Assembly (NCBI GenBank): GCA_001692895.1
Contig: KV748242.1
Coordinates: 558,001 to 622,000 of the forward strand
DNA: 64,000 nt
Direction: 5' to 3'
Source: Cenococcum geophilum 1.58
Taxonomy: Eukaryota > Ascomycota > Dothideomycetes > Gloniales > Gloniaceae
Position 1 is the first letter of the stretch, and each line of letters starts with the position of its first letter. Of the stretch, positions 46,049 to 57,165 are shown piece by piece. Below the pieces are notes generated by a model. The model saw nothing but the letters and a program-made list of their open reading frames with translations. It did no database searches and was not told the origin of the DNA. The position numbers and the translations under genes were made by a program.

Positions 46049-47284
46049 CTAACCAAAAACGGCTGTTGCCGTGGCAAGCGCTACTATACCTTCCTGGCGG
46101 CCCACAAAACCTAGCTCCTCGTTTGTCGCTGCCTTAATTGACACACGACTTCCATCTAAGCCTAAGATGTCGGCAATGGAGTTCTTCATAGCGTGTCGGT
46201 ATGGACCGATTCTTGGGGTCTCACATATCAACGTCACGTCGCAATGTGTAAAAACGCCACCGTTATCGTTGACGAGCTGGTTCGCGTACTGCAAGAAGCG
46301 GTCCGACGATGCGCCTTTCCATTGCGGATCTGACGGGGGAAAGTGGCTCCCAATGTCACCGGCGCCAACTGTCGCCAAAAGGGCGCTTGTCAAGGCATGG
46401 AGACCGACGTCAGCGTCCGAGTGGCCCAACAGTGAACTGTGATGCGGAATCTCCACGCCGCACAGCATCATCTTCCCTCCCGGAACAAGCTTGTGTGTGT
46501 CATAGCCGTGCCCGACTCGGACATCGATTTTGGCAACTCTGTTCCCGGCTCTCAGAATGCGCTCAACCTCTTCAAAATCTTCACGATGAGTAATCTTGAT
46601 GTTGCGCTGTTCTCCTTGAGTAACGCGAACAGCCATGTCAGCCCATTCGAAGAGCGACGCATCATCGGTGAACCCTGTGACTGCGGATCCGGCCGCCCGC
46701 TCATGTACATCAAGGATAGCTTGTAAGGAGAATCCTTGGGGCGTTTGCGAACAATACAGTCCGTCACGCGGAACGGTCCGGACAATAATACCAGTTGATG
46801 CCGTCTGCTTGACGGTATCGGCGATGGGAACTGCCGGAATAACACCAACTCTAGGTTCCTCCAACAGACATGCCTGGACTCTGTTTAGCAAGGAGAGAGA
46901 GACGAGTGGACGGGCAGCATCATGGATAAAGACATGCGAGGGTGAAGCACTAATAGAATCAAGAAAGCGTAGACCCTCGAGAGTCGAAGCCTGGCGGGTG
47001 GCGCCTCCGACTGTGTCATGCATGTTCACATCTCGGTTGTGCAAAGCCTCTTCGAGAAGTGCACTGTCGTCGGCGTGACGGACAATGACAATAGCGCAGT
47101 GAGAGTTCCATGAGCGGAAGGTCCTTACTGTGCGGGATATGGCTGTCTCGCCAGCGACACGACGATACTGCTTGGGGCACGGATCGCACCCCGCTCTCAG
47201 TCCTCGACCTGCGGCGAGAATGACAACACCGAATGAAATTTCGTACTCCGAATCGGATATCTTCCCCCCATTTGAGGAAGTCAT
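46049..47284 (-). CDS. ispDF: Bifunctional IspDF (MEP cytidylyltransferase / MECDP synthase)
   Basis: A complete 411-aa ORF without introns, RIP damage or frame breaks. Residues ~17-245 form IspD (CTP + methylerythritol 4-phosphate to CDP-ME): VILAAGRGLRAG, CPKQY, HDAARP, VPIADTVK, VPRDGLYCSQTPQGF and TDDASLFE...NIKIT. All key residues are present: Arg30, Lys38, Thr157, Arg173, Lys230, corresponding to E. coli Arg20, Lys27, Thr140, Arg157, Lys213. Residues 254-411 form IspF (CDP-ME 2-phosphate to cyclic diphosphate): metal ligands Asp262, His264 and His296, GHSDAD 287-292, GDIGSHFPPSDPQWKGA, DVTLICE and ATNEELGFVGR with Thr387/Glu389. Fused IspDF is typical of alphaproteobacteria; fungi make isoprenoids by the mevalonate route, so transfer from bacteria is the likeliest origin. 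Start chosen at 47284 (GTGCC-ATG, G at -3; no Shine-Dalgarno). Convergent to the transporter. Confidence 0.95.
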   Translation of the reverse strand: MTSSNGGKISDSEYEISFGVVILAAGRGLRAGCDPCPKQYRRVAGETAISRTVRTFRSWNSHCAIVIVRHADDSALLEEALHNRDVNMHDTVGGATRQASTLEGLRFLDSISASPSHVFIHDAARPLVSLSLLNRVQACLLEEPRVGVIPAVPIADTVKQTASTGIIVRTVPRDGLYCSQTPQGFSLQAILDVHERAAGSAVTGFTDDASLFEWADMAVRVTQGEQRNIKITHREDFEEVERILRAGNRVAKIDVRVGHGYDTHKLVPGGKMMLCGVEIPHHSSLLGHSDADVGLHALTSALLATVGAGDIGSHFPPSDPQWKGASSDRFLQYANQLVNDNGGVFTHCDVTLICETPRIGPYRHAMKNSIADILGLDGSRVSIKAATNEELGFVGRQEGIVALATATAVFG

Positions 47285-47411
47285 GGCACACTAATTGAAA
47301 GATTGCGGAGTCCTGATTTTATCTTGTGCCGGCGCAACGTGTTGATAAGGGGTCGCCAATTTGGGTATTAAACAGGAAACGGAGTATAAGACTTGACGAA
47401 TATCCCATGGT
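47285..47411 (-). promoter_or_regulatory. Upstream region of ispDF
   Basis: About 127 bp of normal-composition DNA between the ispDF start and the Crypton-like element. On the gene strand an AAGATAAAATCAG stretch ~45 bp before the ATG could act as a TATA-like box; there is no bacterial -10/-35 pair or ribosome binding site. Any longer native promoter has been displaced by the element. Confidence 0.45.
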
Positions 47412-47639
47412 ATAGACTGCCCGGCCGATCCTCGGTCGGCCGAAAAATCACGTGTTCAGCCAGCCACCTAGGGCAGATTCGAGTGTCTCCACAGCGCCAC
47501 CAGCGCCAAGCTGTGGAGATACGCGTATCAAGGGCCACCCGCTGATCGAGCCGCTGATCGACGCCGACCGTAGGGTAATTGGGGCCATTAGGGCCCCAAT
47601 TATATATAAAAAAGTCCTCCCTGCCTATCCTTAATCACG

Positions 47640-47852
47640 GCAGCACGTCTGCTATTATACCTACTATATAAGGTAGCGCTAACTAATCGCGTAGGGATTA
47701 ATATTGCCAATAATGCCGAATTACGCGCTAACGCGCAGCATATCCTCGCTCTTATATATGCCACTAGGCCTAAGAATATGTTTTTAACGTATAATCTAAA
47801 GCGGAAGGAGTTTAAGGTAATACCCTCTCTTTTAAAAATATTACGGCCTATA
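47640..47852 (+). pseudogene. N-terminal part of the Crypton-like recombinase
   Basis: A plus-strand reading with a YATRPKNMFLTYNLKRKEF motif (~47755-47815), resembling the opening of Ndc10-type Crypton proteins (A.PKNT...Y.PKQ.EF). It is interrupted at 47852 by the Gypsy LTR; the reading continues at 58328. The same segment in copy B is at 61080-61310. Confidence 0.5.
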
Positions 47853-48304
47853 TATTACGGACGCTTTAAGTATAATATTACGACTACTTGGAGAGGAGTC
47901 GGAAGAAGCTAGTTAGTTGATACAGGCACGGTCTAGGATAGAACCCGTGGAACCATATAACGAGGAATAGTAAGCAGAGTCATGTGATGTAATTTATATA
48001 ATCTAGGTGATCTACAAGATCTGCGACAGAGCGAACAGAGCAGACAGAGCAACGACTTTCTTAGGAGTACAATTGTATATTTAAGGACCTTCAGTCCCTA
48101 CCTAGATAGTTCCTTCCTTGTAGTAATTCTTAGAATATAATTAGAGTTAATCTATTAGGCAACCACTCCACTAGTTATTATTACGTTATTAACTTACTTA
48201 TAATACCTATATACCTAGCCCATTAACAAGTTTACCGTAGTTTCTACTATAAGGCTCCGTTACATAATCACTACTATAGTTATAGTTTTAATAAGTTAAA
48301 CAAC

Positions 48305-50890
48305 ATGCCACTAAAAGCAGCTACTATAATGCCTTTAATAGCAGCAACTATCTTAAGGTTAAGTGGAGATATAAGTATACAAGATACTAACTTACAACCA
48401 GTTACGGTTAGGCAGTTACAGGAAATTATTAATAGGTTAAATAAGAACAACTAAATATTTAAAGAAAGACTTAATAGGATTAGAGCAGTAAAGGTTAAGT
48501 TACCTTTAATTAAATAATTCTTAGGGGAGAGATTAAAGCTTAAAGGATTCCTAACGCAAATGTATTTTAAAGTTATATAAGAAGGGGCCAAGTTAGCTAT
48601 AATAATGGATTAGATAGCCTATGTAGGACTATTTCTAATAGGTCGGGCACTTAAATAGTTTAAACCCTACTTAGCGGAAATACAGACTAATGGAATAACT
48701 ACTACTAATTAAGAGGTACGATTTATGTTTTTTAGCTAGGTAGGATTTATAAAATAATTAATACAGATATTTAGGGACCTAGAAGCGATAACTATAGCAA
48801 AGAGAAAGCTTTAGGACCTAACGCAGCAAACTTTAGCAATTAAATATACGATATAGTTTTAAATACTTACTATATAGGTTAAATGGAATAATAAGGCGCT
48901 TATAGCATAGTATAAATAGGGACTTAAGGCTAAGGTCTAGGACGTAATTATTCTAATAGAAGATGCAGATACCCTAAGGGAATTAATAGATTAAGCGATT
49001 AAGATTAATAATAGGATCTTCTAAAGGGAACAGGCTAAGAGAGGCTAAGATAGAGTTCTATAGTTATATAAGACGTAAAGCACGCAACGATAAAAGCTAA
49101 GTTAGAAACTATAGTATAGCGCAGAGCTAATAGACCTAAGTAGTACTAAAGAAACCTATAAGAGATGGGGAAAGCAACTATAAAAACCTAGAAGTTAAGG
49201 ATTAAGCAATTATAGGACTAAGGAGCATAGGCTAAACTAAGGATCTTAATAGCGGAAGACGTTTAAGCAGACTCTATAGCAAAAGCAATGGTTTAAAGAC
49301 GGAGCTTATATAAATTGCGGAAAATAGGGTTATTTTACTAGAGACTATAAAAGTGGTTAGAGTTATTACGCAGTAAAGGGAACTAGACTAGCAGTATATA
49401 ACACACACGTATAAAGGGATAATAGTATACTACAAGGAATAAAAGAATATTTAATTAGAAGTTTTGCGTTTTGTTATAATAACGCATGCTAAATTTATAA
49501 AGACGCTAAGTATGGCGTAAGCTATTGGCTATAAGAGCTAGAGTTAAGAGGACTTAAAGGAACTAAAGAGTTAGATAAAGAATAAGATCGACTCTATAAG
49601 CTAAATTAAGATATTACAGTAACGTGCGGATAACGATTAGTAATAATAATAATGGAGTTAGAGTACTTATTAATTAATAGCGATAAGGATAGTAAAGGAA
49701 CTAACTAGGGGTATTTAAACCTTGATAACGTAATAGAAGCAGAGACTAAAACCGCTATAGCGTAAGGTTTAGTAACGGGCATTATAACACCATTAGATAC
49801 GGCATCTATTGCTTTATAAGACGGAAGGAGTAATATTTAGAGACGATTAAGTAAGTAGACGACTGCTAGTGCTAGCTTACTACTTAATAAAGGCAAAAGG
49901 CCAAAGGCTTAAGATTCTTAAAATGAGATAAGAGACGACTAAGATTCTTAAGAAGAGATAAGGCATGCTTAAGGACCTATAATAGACGCAAACTAATGGA
50001 GCAGGGCAGCAGCTTAGTTTAAGAATATATAAATAAGCTTAGGATAAGTGTTCCCAACAGCACAAGATTCTTAAGACAAGATGAGTGAGATTTAAGACTC
50101 TTAAGACGAGATAAGAACACTACGGACGTCTAGTTAGACTAAGGCGGGAGCTAAGCTTAAGTTAGAAGTAAGCTTAGGATTAAAGAATCTAAGGGACTAA
50201 GAATTCGGAGTATAAATTAGGACACCTATAAGTAAGAGGCAAGGAGCTTCTTTATAGATTAGAGAATCTGCAATATAAACAGTAGTTAGATTAGGAGACA
50301 GATATATAGACCTAGAAGACTTACTAGTTAAATAAGATATTTAGACTAAAGATTAAGAGTTTAATACCAAGATTAAAAAGTAAGAAGACTTTAAGGATCT
50401 ACTTATAAGATATAAAAAGAAAGAAACTATAGAGAAATTTAGAGTAAGAATTACCTTATAATAAGAACAGAAACTAGATAAGAAATCTAGTATATTAGGA
50501 TATATAAAGGACAGAGTACCAGTATAAAGGATCACTAATAGGCTAAGAGAAGGCATACTAAGAGCTAAGTGGCTTACTAAACTGGAAAATAAAGAGGATC
50601 TAGGGATTTTTACTAGGTTTAAGGAACAATATATAAAGGGCTGTTATGACGTAGTAATAAGGAGATACTTCCTTATAAATAGGCCGTATATACTCTAACA
50701 GCTGTACTAAAAGTGGTATAGGCAACAATATAATAATGAGTAGGAAGATTTCTATATATACTTAGACAAAAAAGTTATTTAGAACTACCTAATTACGGAA
50801 AAAGCAATAAATTATATTAAGGGAGCCTTAATTATAATGTTAAAGGATCTAGAGAAATAATTAGAGGACTAGACATTGGGAAAATATTCG
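48305..50890 (+). pseudogene. Gag of the 10.5 kb Gypsy element
   Basis: ATG at 48305 opens MPLKAATIMPLIAATILRLSG; the same frame reaches the zinc knuckle at ~49308-49350 (INCGKIGYFTRDYKSG, first and last Cys/His changed by transitions from CxxCxxxxHxxxxC). After 49440 a further stop-rich reading runs to ~50890 (EDFKDLLIRYKKKETIEKF, WYRQQYNNE), which I cannot assign. It may be a second Gag-like part. Confidence 0.65.
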
Positions 50891-50929
50891 CAGGATAAGA
50901 TTTAAGTAGACTTTAATTTTCGCGTTTCG

Positions 50930-51130
50930 CGTAATTAATATGCAATTTAACCAACTTAACACGTAATTAACTAACTTAATACGCATTTAACTAACTTAAC
51001 ACGCAATTTAACTAACTTAACACGCAATTAACTAACTTAATATATAATTTAACTAACTTAATACGTAATTAACTAACTTAATACGCAATTTAACTAACTT
51101 AACACGTAATTAATACGCAATTAACTAACT
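50930..51130. repeat. ~22-bp AT-rich minisatellite (AATTAACTAACTTAATACGC unit)
   Basis: About nine copies with alternating AATTAACT/AATTTAACT and ACACG/ATACG. It lies at the left edge of the non-retroviral block inside the Gypsy element. Confidence 0.85.
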
Positions 51131-51284
51131 TAATATATTTAAAAGTTAAATAATATATAGTTAACCTACTTAGCAACTTTAAAAGGTAACTATATATTTC
51201 TTAATATATAATTAAGGTAAAGTTATATACTATATATTTAACTATTATATATTATCTAATATAATCTTATATAATCTTATATAG

Positions 51285-51848
51285 TCTTATTACTTAGAGG
51301 CTCTGCACAAGGCTCTGCACGAGGCTCTGCACGAAGCTCTACGCATAGAGGCTCTGCACGAAGCTCTGCGCATAGAGGCTCTGCACGAAGCTCTGCGCAT
51401 AGAGGCTCTGCCACGAAGCTCTGCACGAAGCTCTGCACGAAGCTCTGCACGAAGCTCTGCGCATAGAGGCTCTGCACGAAGCTCTGCACGAAGCTCTGCA
51501 CGAAGCTCTGCACGAAGCTCTGCACGAAGCTCTGCACGAAGCTCTGCACGAAGCTCTACGTACAGAGGCTCTGCACGAGGCTCTGCGCGAGGCTCTGCGT
51601 ACGGAGGCTCTGCACGAAGCTCTGCACGAAGCTCTGCACGAGGCTCTGCGCGAAGCTCTGCGTACGGAGGCTCTACACGAAGCTCTGCACGAGGCTCTGC
51701 GCGAAGCTCTGTATACGGAGGCTCTATACGAAGCTCTATACGAAGCTCTATACGAAGCTCTACGTATAGAGGCTCTGCATAAGGCTCTACGCGAAGCTCT
51801 GCGTAAAGCTCTGTATACGAAGGCTCTACACGAAGCTCTGCATTGGGT
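51285..51848. repeat. 12-bp minisatellite (CACGAAGCTCTG unit), third locus
   Basis: More than 40 units with interspersed GCGCATAGAGG/CGTACGGAGG variants. It is followed at 51840-51960 by the same GGGTCCCCGCTATATTCCC and CCTCCCTACCTAGGGAGGCA boxes as at 8435-8580. Minus-strand QSFV-type ORFs here are repeat artefacts. Confidence 0.9.
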
Positions 51849-51984
51849 CCCCGCTATATTCCCAATAGCGTCTACACGTGTCTCTGCCTATGTAGCCGCC
51901 TTATTTTTTACCCTTCCTTCCTTTCTTATATCCTCCCTACCTAGGGAGGCACTAGAACGGCAGCTAGTAGAGGACCGTTGCTAG

Positions 51985-52545
51985 AACTAGATAACTATCG
52001 CTAGAATTAGACGACTATTACTAGAACTAGACGACTATTACTAAAACTAGATAACCGTTACTAAAACTAGATAACCGTTGCTAGAGCTAAACAACCGTCG
52101 CTAAAACTAGACAACTGTTGTTAAAGCTAGACGACTATCGCTAGAGCTAGATAACTGTCGCTAGAACCAAACAACCGTCGCTAAAACTAGACGACCGTTA
52201 CTAAAACTAAATAATTATTACTAGAACTAGATAACCGTCGCCAGAACTAGACGACCGTCGCTAGAACTAGACGACTATCGCTAAAGCTAGATAACTGTTA
52301 CTAGAACTAGATAACCGTTGCTAGAACTAGACAACCGTTACTAGAACTAGATAACCATTACTAGAATTAAATAACCGTCTCTAGAGTTAAACAACTGTTA
52401 CTAAAACTAGACGACTGTTACTAGAGCTAGACAACCGTTACTAGAACTAGATAACCGTCGCCAGAACTAGATAACCGTCTCTAGAGTTAAACAACTATCG
52501 CTAGAACTAGACGACTGTTGCTAAAGCTAGACAATAATGACTAGC
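51985..52545. repeat. 20-bp minisatellite (GTTACTAGAACTAGATAACC unit), RIPed
   Basis: About 27 copies of a unit that is the RIPed, inverted version of the GC-rich unit at 10672-10925. Transitions dominate (CGTCGCCAGAAC against CGTTACTAGAAC). Confidence 0.9.
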
Positions 52546-52589
52546 CAGTAAACACTATAAATAATTTAATTAATTAATCGAATTAAGGT

Positions 52590-53035
52590 AGTATAGATAG
52601 GTAGGCATAAACAGGGAAATACTAACAGGTAGGTAGATATAAATAGGTAGGTAGATATAAATAGGTAAGTAGATATAGATAGGCAAGTAGATATAGATAG
52701 GTAGGTAGATATAGATAGGTAAGCAGATATAGATAGGTAAGTAAATATAAATAGGTAGATAGATATAAATAGGTAAGTAGATATAAATAGGTAAGTAGAT
52801 ATAAATAGGTAGGCGATATAAATGGGTAGGTAATGCAGATAGGTAGGTAGATATAGATAGGTAAGTAAATATAGATAGGTAAGTAAATATAGATAGGTAA
52901 GTAGATATAGATAGGTAAGTAAATATAGATAGGTAAGTAGATATAGATAGGTAAGTAGATGCAAATAGGTAGGTAATGTAGATAGGTAGGCAATATAGAT
53001 AGGTAGGCAATGTAGGTAGGTAGGTAAGTTAATAG
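52590..53035. repeat. 18-bp minisatellite (AGGTAAGTAGATATAGAT unit)
   Basis: About 24 copies. The 18-bp period gives three long overlapping minus-strand ORFs of Tyr/Leu/Ile/Ser hexapeptides, which are not genes. Counterpart of the shorter-unit blocks at 8775-9050 and 10265-10432. Confidence 0.9.
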
Positions 53036-53099
53036 GTAGATAAGTAGAAGAGAACTATCGCTATATTATATTAAATTATCTAAAATAATAATATTTATT

Positions 53100-53400
53100 T
53101 TGCTAGCCTTATAAATAGCTTTAAAGTAGCTTTTATTTATTTAAAATATGCTATTAGTATAAAAGAGGTAAATATAATTATGGTTGCCAAATGCGCAGAT
53201 TGTTGGCAGGTTGCGTGTCAAAAAAACACAACATAGGCTAGTTGGTCGAGTTGCCAAATGACCTCAACTGCGCGCCAATTGCGTCAACCACCAGCCATTG
53301 AGGCTATTGAAAGGGTACCATATTTTCCCAATAGAGAAGCGAGAGACGCGTCTTAATACCTGCGAATAAAGTCACAACATTTAGATTAGTGCGATAGAGG
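53100..53400. other. Right edge of the minisatellite block
   Basis: 53190-53330 has normal composition with repeated GTTGCCAAATG and TTGCG/TGCGC motifs (like the TTTGCGGCAACTTG motifs at 7470-7500). It probably marks the right end of a minisatellite-bearing insertion before polymerase sequence resumes at ~53400. No ORF. Confidence 0.45.
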
Positions 53401-56400
53401 TTTAAACTTAAGGACGAAAATAAGTTAAGAGTTAACCTAAAGCACCCAGTATACTATACGCTATCATGGATTGCATATATAGATAATATATACGAGATGT
53501 ACAAGAATCCGAAGGAAAAGAATTAGAAATACCCTATAAGGATATACTAGATAATAAATAAATAATAGTATAGGAATACTAAATATATATACGGATAGCA
53601 TCCAGCAGAAGTCTAAGAGGAAGGAAGTTTAGTACTTTAACTAGGAAGATTCCTTACGGAAGAATACTTAGATAGATAATAATGGTGGGAATGTTTAGAG
53701 AACACCTATTTATAGTATATTAAAGATAAAAAGCGAACTAGGTATTGGCTAAAGAATAAGCTAAGTATAATAGGATTAAGTAGCTAATAGTTGGGAAAAG
53801 TAGAGGCCTATAGGACTAGAGGGAGCCAGTGGTAAAGCCTTAGACCCTTAAAGGAATTTAAGGATAACACCTAAATCTAAGAGTTAATTAGTAAGATTAA
53901 TAGTTTAAAGTATTAATAGATAGTAGAGCAATAAGGAACCATATCTTACTAGTAGTAGTTAAAAGGATAGGGCTACTATATAGGCAAAAAGAGTACCCTT
54001 ATCTATTAGTAACAATTTTAGGAGATCTAATAGCCTATAGAGGAGGCATTATTAATCTTAAAATAGGACTAATTTAGATAACTATTAAAGGAAGATAAGT
54101 TAAGATGTCTTTTGATATATTACTATTAGGGAATAATAAGGTAGTATTAGGAATGCCTTAGTTACAGGAATATAATCTAAAGATTAATTAGGTTATAGGT
54201 TAAGTTAATATTAGAAATATATAACGATATAAAATATAATAATAAACCAAGTTAATATAGTACTAAGTCGGAGCGACATACGAGGAAACTAATTAAGGAT
54301 TAAGTTATATACTAAAGAGATACTATAAATATAGCAAAAAGTTATAGTTACTAGAAAGTGAAAAGCTGTTAAAGTATATAATATAGGACTATAAAATAGA
54401 ATTAGAACTAGGAATAAGTCTAAGGTTCTACCCAACTTATAAGTTAATAAAAAAAGAGTTATAGGCACTTAAGAAGTTTGTCTAGGAAAATCTTCAAAAG
54501 GGATATATTAGACTATCGCAGTTATTAGCGGGATATCTAGTACTATTCGTACTAAAGAAGAATAGAAAACTTAGGCTATATATTAACTATAGACAGTTAA
54601 ACAGCATTACTAGGAAGAATAGGTATCTTTTACCCTTAATTAGCGAGATCTAGGACAGGATTAGTAATACGTAAATCTTTACGAAGATAGATCTAAGATA
54701 GGCGTACTATTAGATTAGAATTAAGGAAGGCAATAAATAAAAGGCAGCCTTTAGGTTAAAGGAAGGACTATATAAACTACTAGTTATGCAATTCGGGCTT
54801 ATAAACGCACTAGCAATATTTTAGAAGCGTATTAATAATATATTAAGAGAATACTTAGATAAGTTTATTATAGTATATCTTAATAATATTATTATCTACT
54901 TAATAAGTAAGGAAGAATATAGAAAACACATTAAATAGGTCTTAAAGAGACTATAGGAAGAACAGATGCCAGTAATAATTAAAAAATGCGAGTTCTTTAC
55001 TAGGAAGACGGATTTTATTAAATTTATTATTAAACTAGGCTAACTTAGTATAGATCTAAAGAAGATCGAGGCCATAGTAAATTAGCAAGAACTAGAAAAT
55101 ATAATATAGTTAAGGTTATTTCTAGGGTTCTGCAACTATTATAGAAGGTTTATAACTTAATAGTTAAAGGATATTAAGCCACTTATAAGATTAATAAAGA
55201 AGGAAAAACTATAGGTATAGGGGGAGGAACAAAAGGAACTATTTAAGAAAATTAAACAGTTATTTACCTAGGAGCCAGTTCTTAAAATCTATTAACCATA
55301 GTTAGAGATAGTGGTCGAGATGGATATATTAGACTATGCACTAGAAGTGTGCTTTCTATAGAAATATAAAAATAAATAGCACCTAGTGGCATACTATAGT
55401 TAAAAGATAACACCACCAGAACTAAACTATAACATCTATAATAAGAAGTTATTAGGTATAGTTATAGTATTAAGGGAATAGAGATTATTCTTATAAGGTA
55501 TAGAAAAACTATTTATAGTTAAGACGGATTATAAGAACCTAACGGGGTTTCTAATAATAAAAGAACTCAATTAAAAATAGGTTAGATGGGTGGAGATACT
55601 TATAAAATACCATTTTGAGATTTAGTATACTAAGGGTACAGAAAATGCACGAGTAGACGCTTTAAGTAGAAAGGCTAAACTATAAAATAATAAAAAGCTA
55701 TTAGGGGCTTTATTGCGAAAAAATATAGACGGATTAATTAAATATAATTATCTGAAAATTACAGCAATATAAGAAGAGAAGATCTATAATTTACTAGAGA
55801 GTAATTAAATATAAAAGATCCTAGACGCATAAATAGAGGATCCAGACTTAGAGTAGTATAAAAATTAAGAAGCAACGTATATGCCAAGATCTATTATAAA
55901 GGAGTTTGTTAAATTATTTTATAAAGGACTAACTTAAGGACATAACAGAGCTATAGGCTTAGTGTTAAGACTTTAAGAAGAGTATATTATTAATAAAATC
56001 TGGGGACTAGCTAGGTAAGTTATAAAGGAATATCTAGATTACTAAAGGAATAAACTAATAAGGTATAAGCTATATAGAGGGCTATAACCTATTAAAATAC
56101 CGGAGAGACTATAGGAGGTTATATTATAGGACTTTATTATTAAGTTACTAAAGTTAAGAGATCCTATTACTAGATAAGATTATAACGCGATCTTAGTAAT
56201 AATAGATAAGCTTATAAAGTGGGGATACTTTATAGCATGTATAGAAGAAATATTAGCGGAAGATATTACTAAAATCTATGTTAAAGAAGTGTTTATAAGG
56301 TATAGAGCACTAAGTAAGATTATATTAGATAGAGATCTAAGATTTATAGCAGCATTCTAGGAAGTATTCTTAGTAGAGTAAGGAGTTTAAGCAGTAACTT

Positions 56401-57165
56401 CTACCGCATATTATCTATAGACAGACGGTTAAACGGAAAGACTAAATTAGATACTAGAACAGTACCTAAGGTATTATATTAATTATATACAGAATAATTA
56501 GGTATCGCTATTACTAGTTATATAGTTTGCATACAATATAACACTATAAGAAGGAATAGGCACGTTACTATTTAAGGCGAATTACGGATATAAGCTAAAA
56601 ACATTATTATTGCTATAATAAGTAAAGAAAATAAGTAGCAGAGCTAAGTAAAGAATAGAGACTTTAATAAATCTTTATATAAACCTTATAGAAATAGCTA
56701 AGGTGGTATAGCAAAGAATAAAAAAGTACTACGATGCTAAGAGATCTAAGGGACTAGATCTTAAGGAGGGAGATAAAGTATAGCTACTATATAAAAATTT
56801 TAAGAGTTAATAACTAAGNAAGAAGTTANACTANNTTANANTANGACCTTTTAAAATTATATANANNATTTNANTAGTTATATTTAAGTTANACNTANTA
56901 GCNANNATAAAGATCTACCCTATATAGCATATTATAATGCTAGAGCTAGCATATAGGAATGTTAAGCTACTGGTCTATAAAGCAGATATATATAGAGGAC
57001 AAGAAGAAGACAAATAGTAAGTTTTAAAGATCGTTAGTTATAAGGACATAGACGATAAAATATAGTATAAAGTAAAGTAAATAGGTTACAATAAGACTAC
57101 CTAGGAGCCACTAGAAAACTTAAAGAACGCTATAGGAAAGATACAGGAGTATTAAAAGAGAAAAG
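53400..57165 (+). pseudogene. Pol with chromodomain of the 10.5 kb Gypsy element
   Basis: Stop-rich plus-strand Pol. In order: protease tail (FDILLLGNNKVVLGMP, ~54110-54160); reverse transcriptase with [34 protein letters not shown] and YLNN at ~54876 (from YLDD, two G-to-A changes); RNase H (~55310-55660); integrase (DFIIKLLKLRDPITR, AILVIIDKLIKWGYFIA, RALSKIILDRDLRF, 56130-56560); chromodomain (YKDIDDKI.YKVK.IGYNKTT.EPLENL, 57030-57125). Gene order is that of chromoviruses. 57170-57900 holds an unassigned tail. Confidence 0.85.

Larger units (their letters stand above)
44075..46050 (-). terminator. Hairpin at the ispDF stop, split by a Copia insertion
   Basis: Removing the Copia element and one GAATC copy restores AGAGGGAT-GAATC-ATCCCTCT (44075-44087 plus 46043-46050), a perfect 8-bp stem with a 5-bp loop. 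The stem overlaps the last two bases of the ispDF TAG (46051-46049). The loop is exactly the duplicated target. A clear U-tract does not follow, so a bacterial-type terminator is only a possibility. Confidence 0.5.

Noticed and set aside
46071-47078. Plus-strand ORFs overlapping ispDF (94-147 aa)
   Set aside because: Antisense shadows of a conserved minus-strand coding region; no recognisable domain.
46049-47284. ispDF as simple bacterial contamination of the assembly
   Set aside because: The ORF is joined on both sides, within ~130 bp, to fungal RIPed elements, including a Copia with target duplication 6 bp from the stop codon. No other bacterial gene or bacterial expression signal is present. 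An assembly chimera cannot be excluded without reads.
47452-47634. 60-aa ORF upstream of ispDF as a gene
   Set aside because: Lies in the Crypton-like element's 5' region, is homologous to non-coding sequence at 60890-61080, and has no known domain.
52566-53010. Three overlapping minus-strand ORFs (123-146 aa, Tyr/Leu/Ile/Thr repeats)
   Set aside because: An 18-bp minisatellite read in three frames; not genes.
50930-53035. CRISPR-like array of regular repeats
   Set aside because: Units are contiguous with no unique spacers; eukaryotic minisatellites.
56819-56905. Ambiguous bases (also 2863-2887, 11221, 22966-23033, 42731-42795) as biological signal
   Set aside because: Consistent with sequencing or assembly uncertainty in repeated, near-identical element copies.
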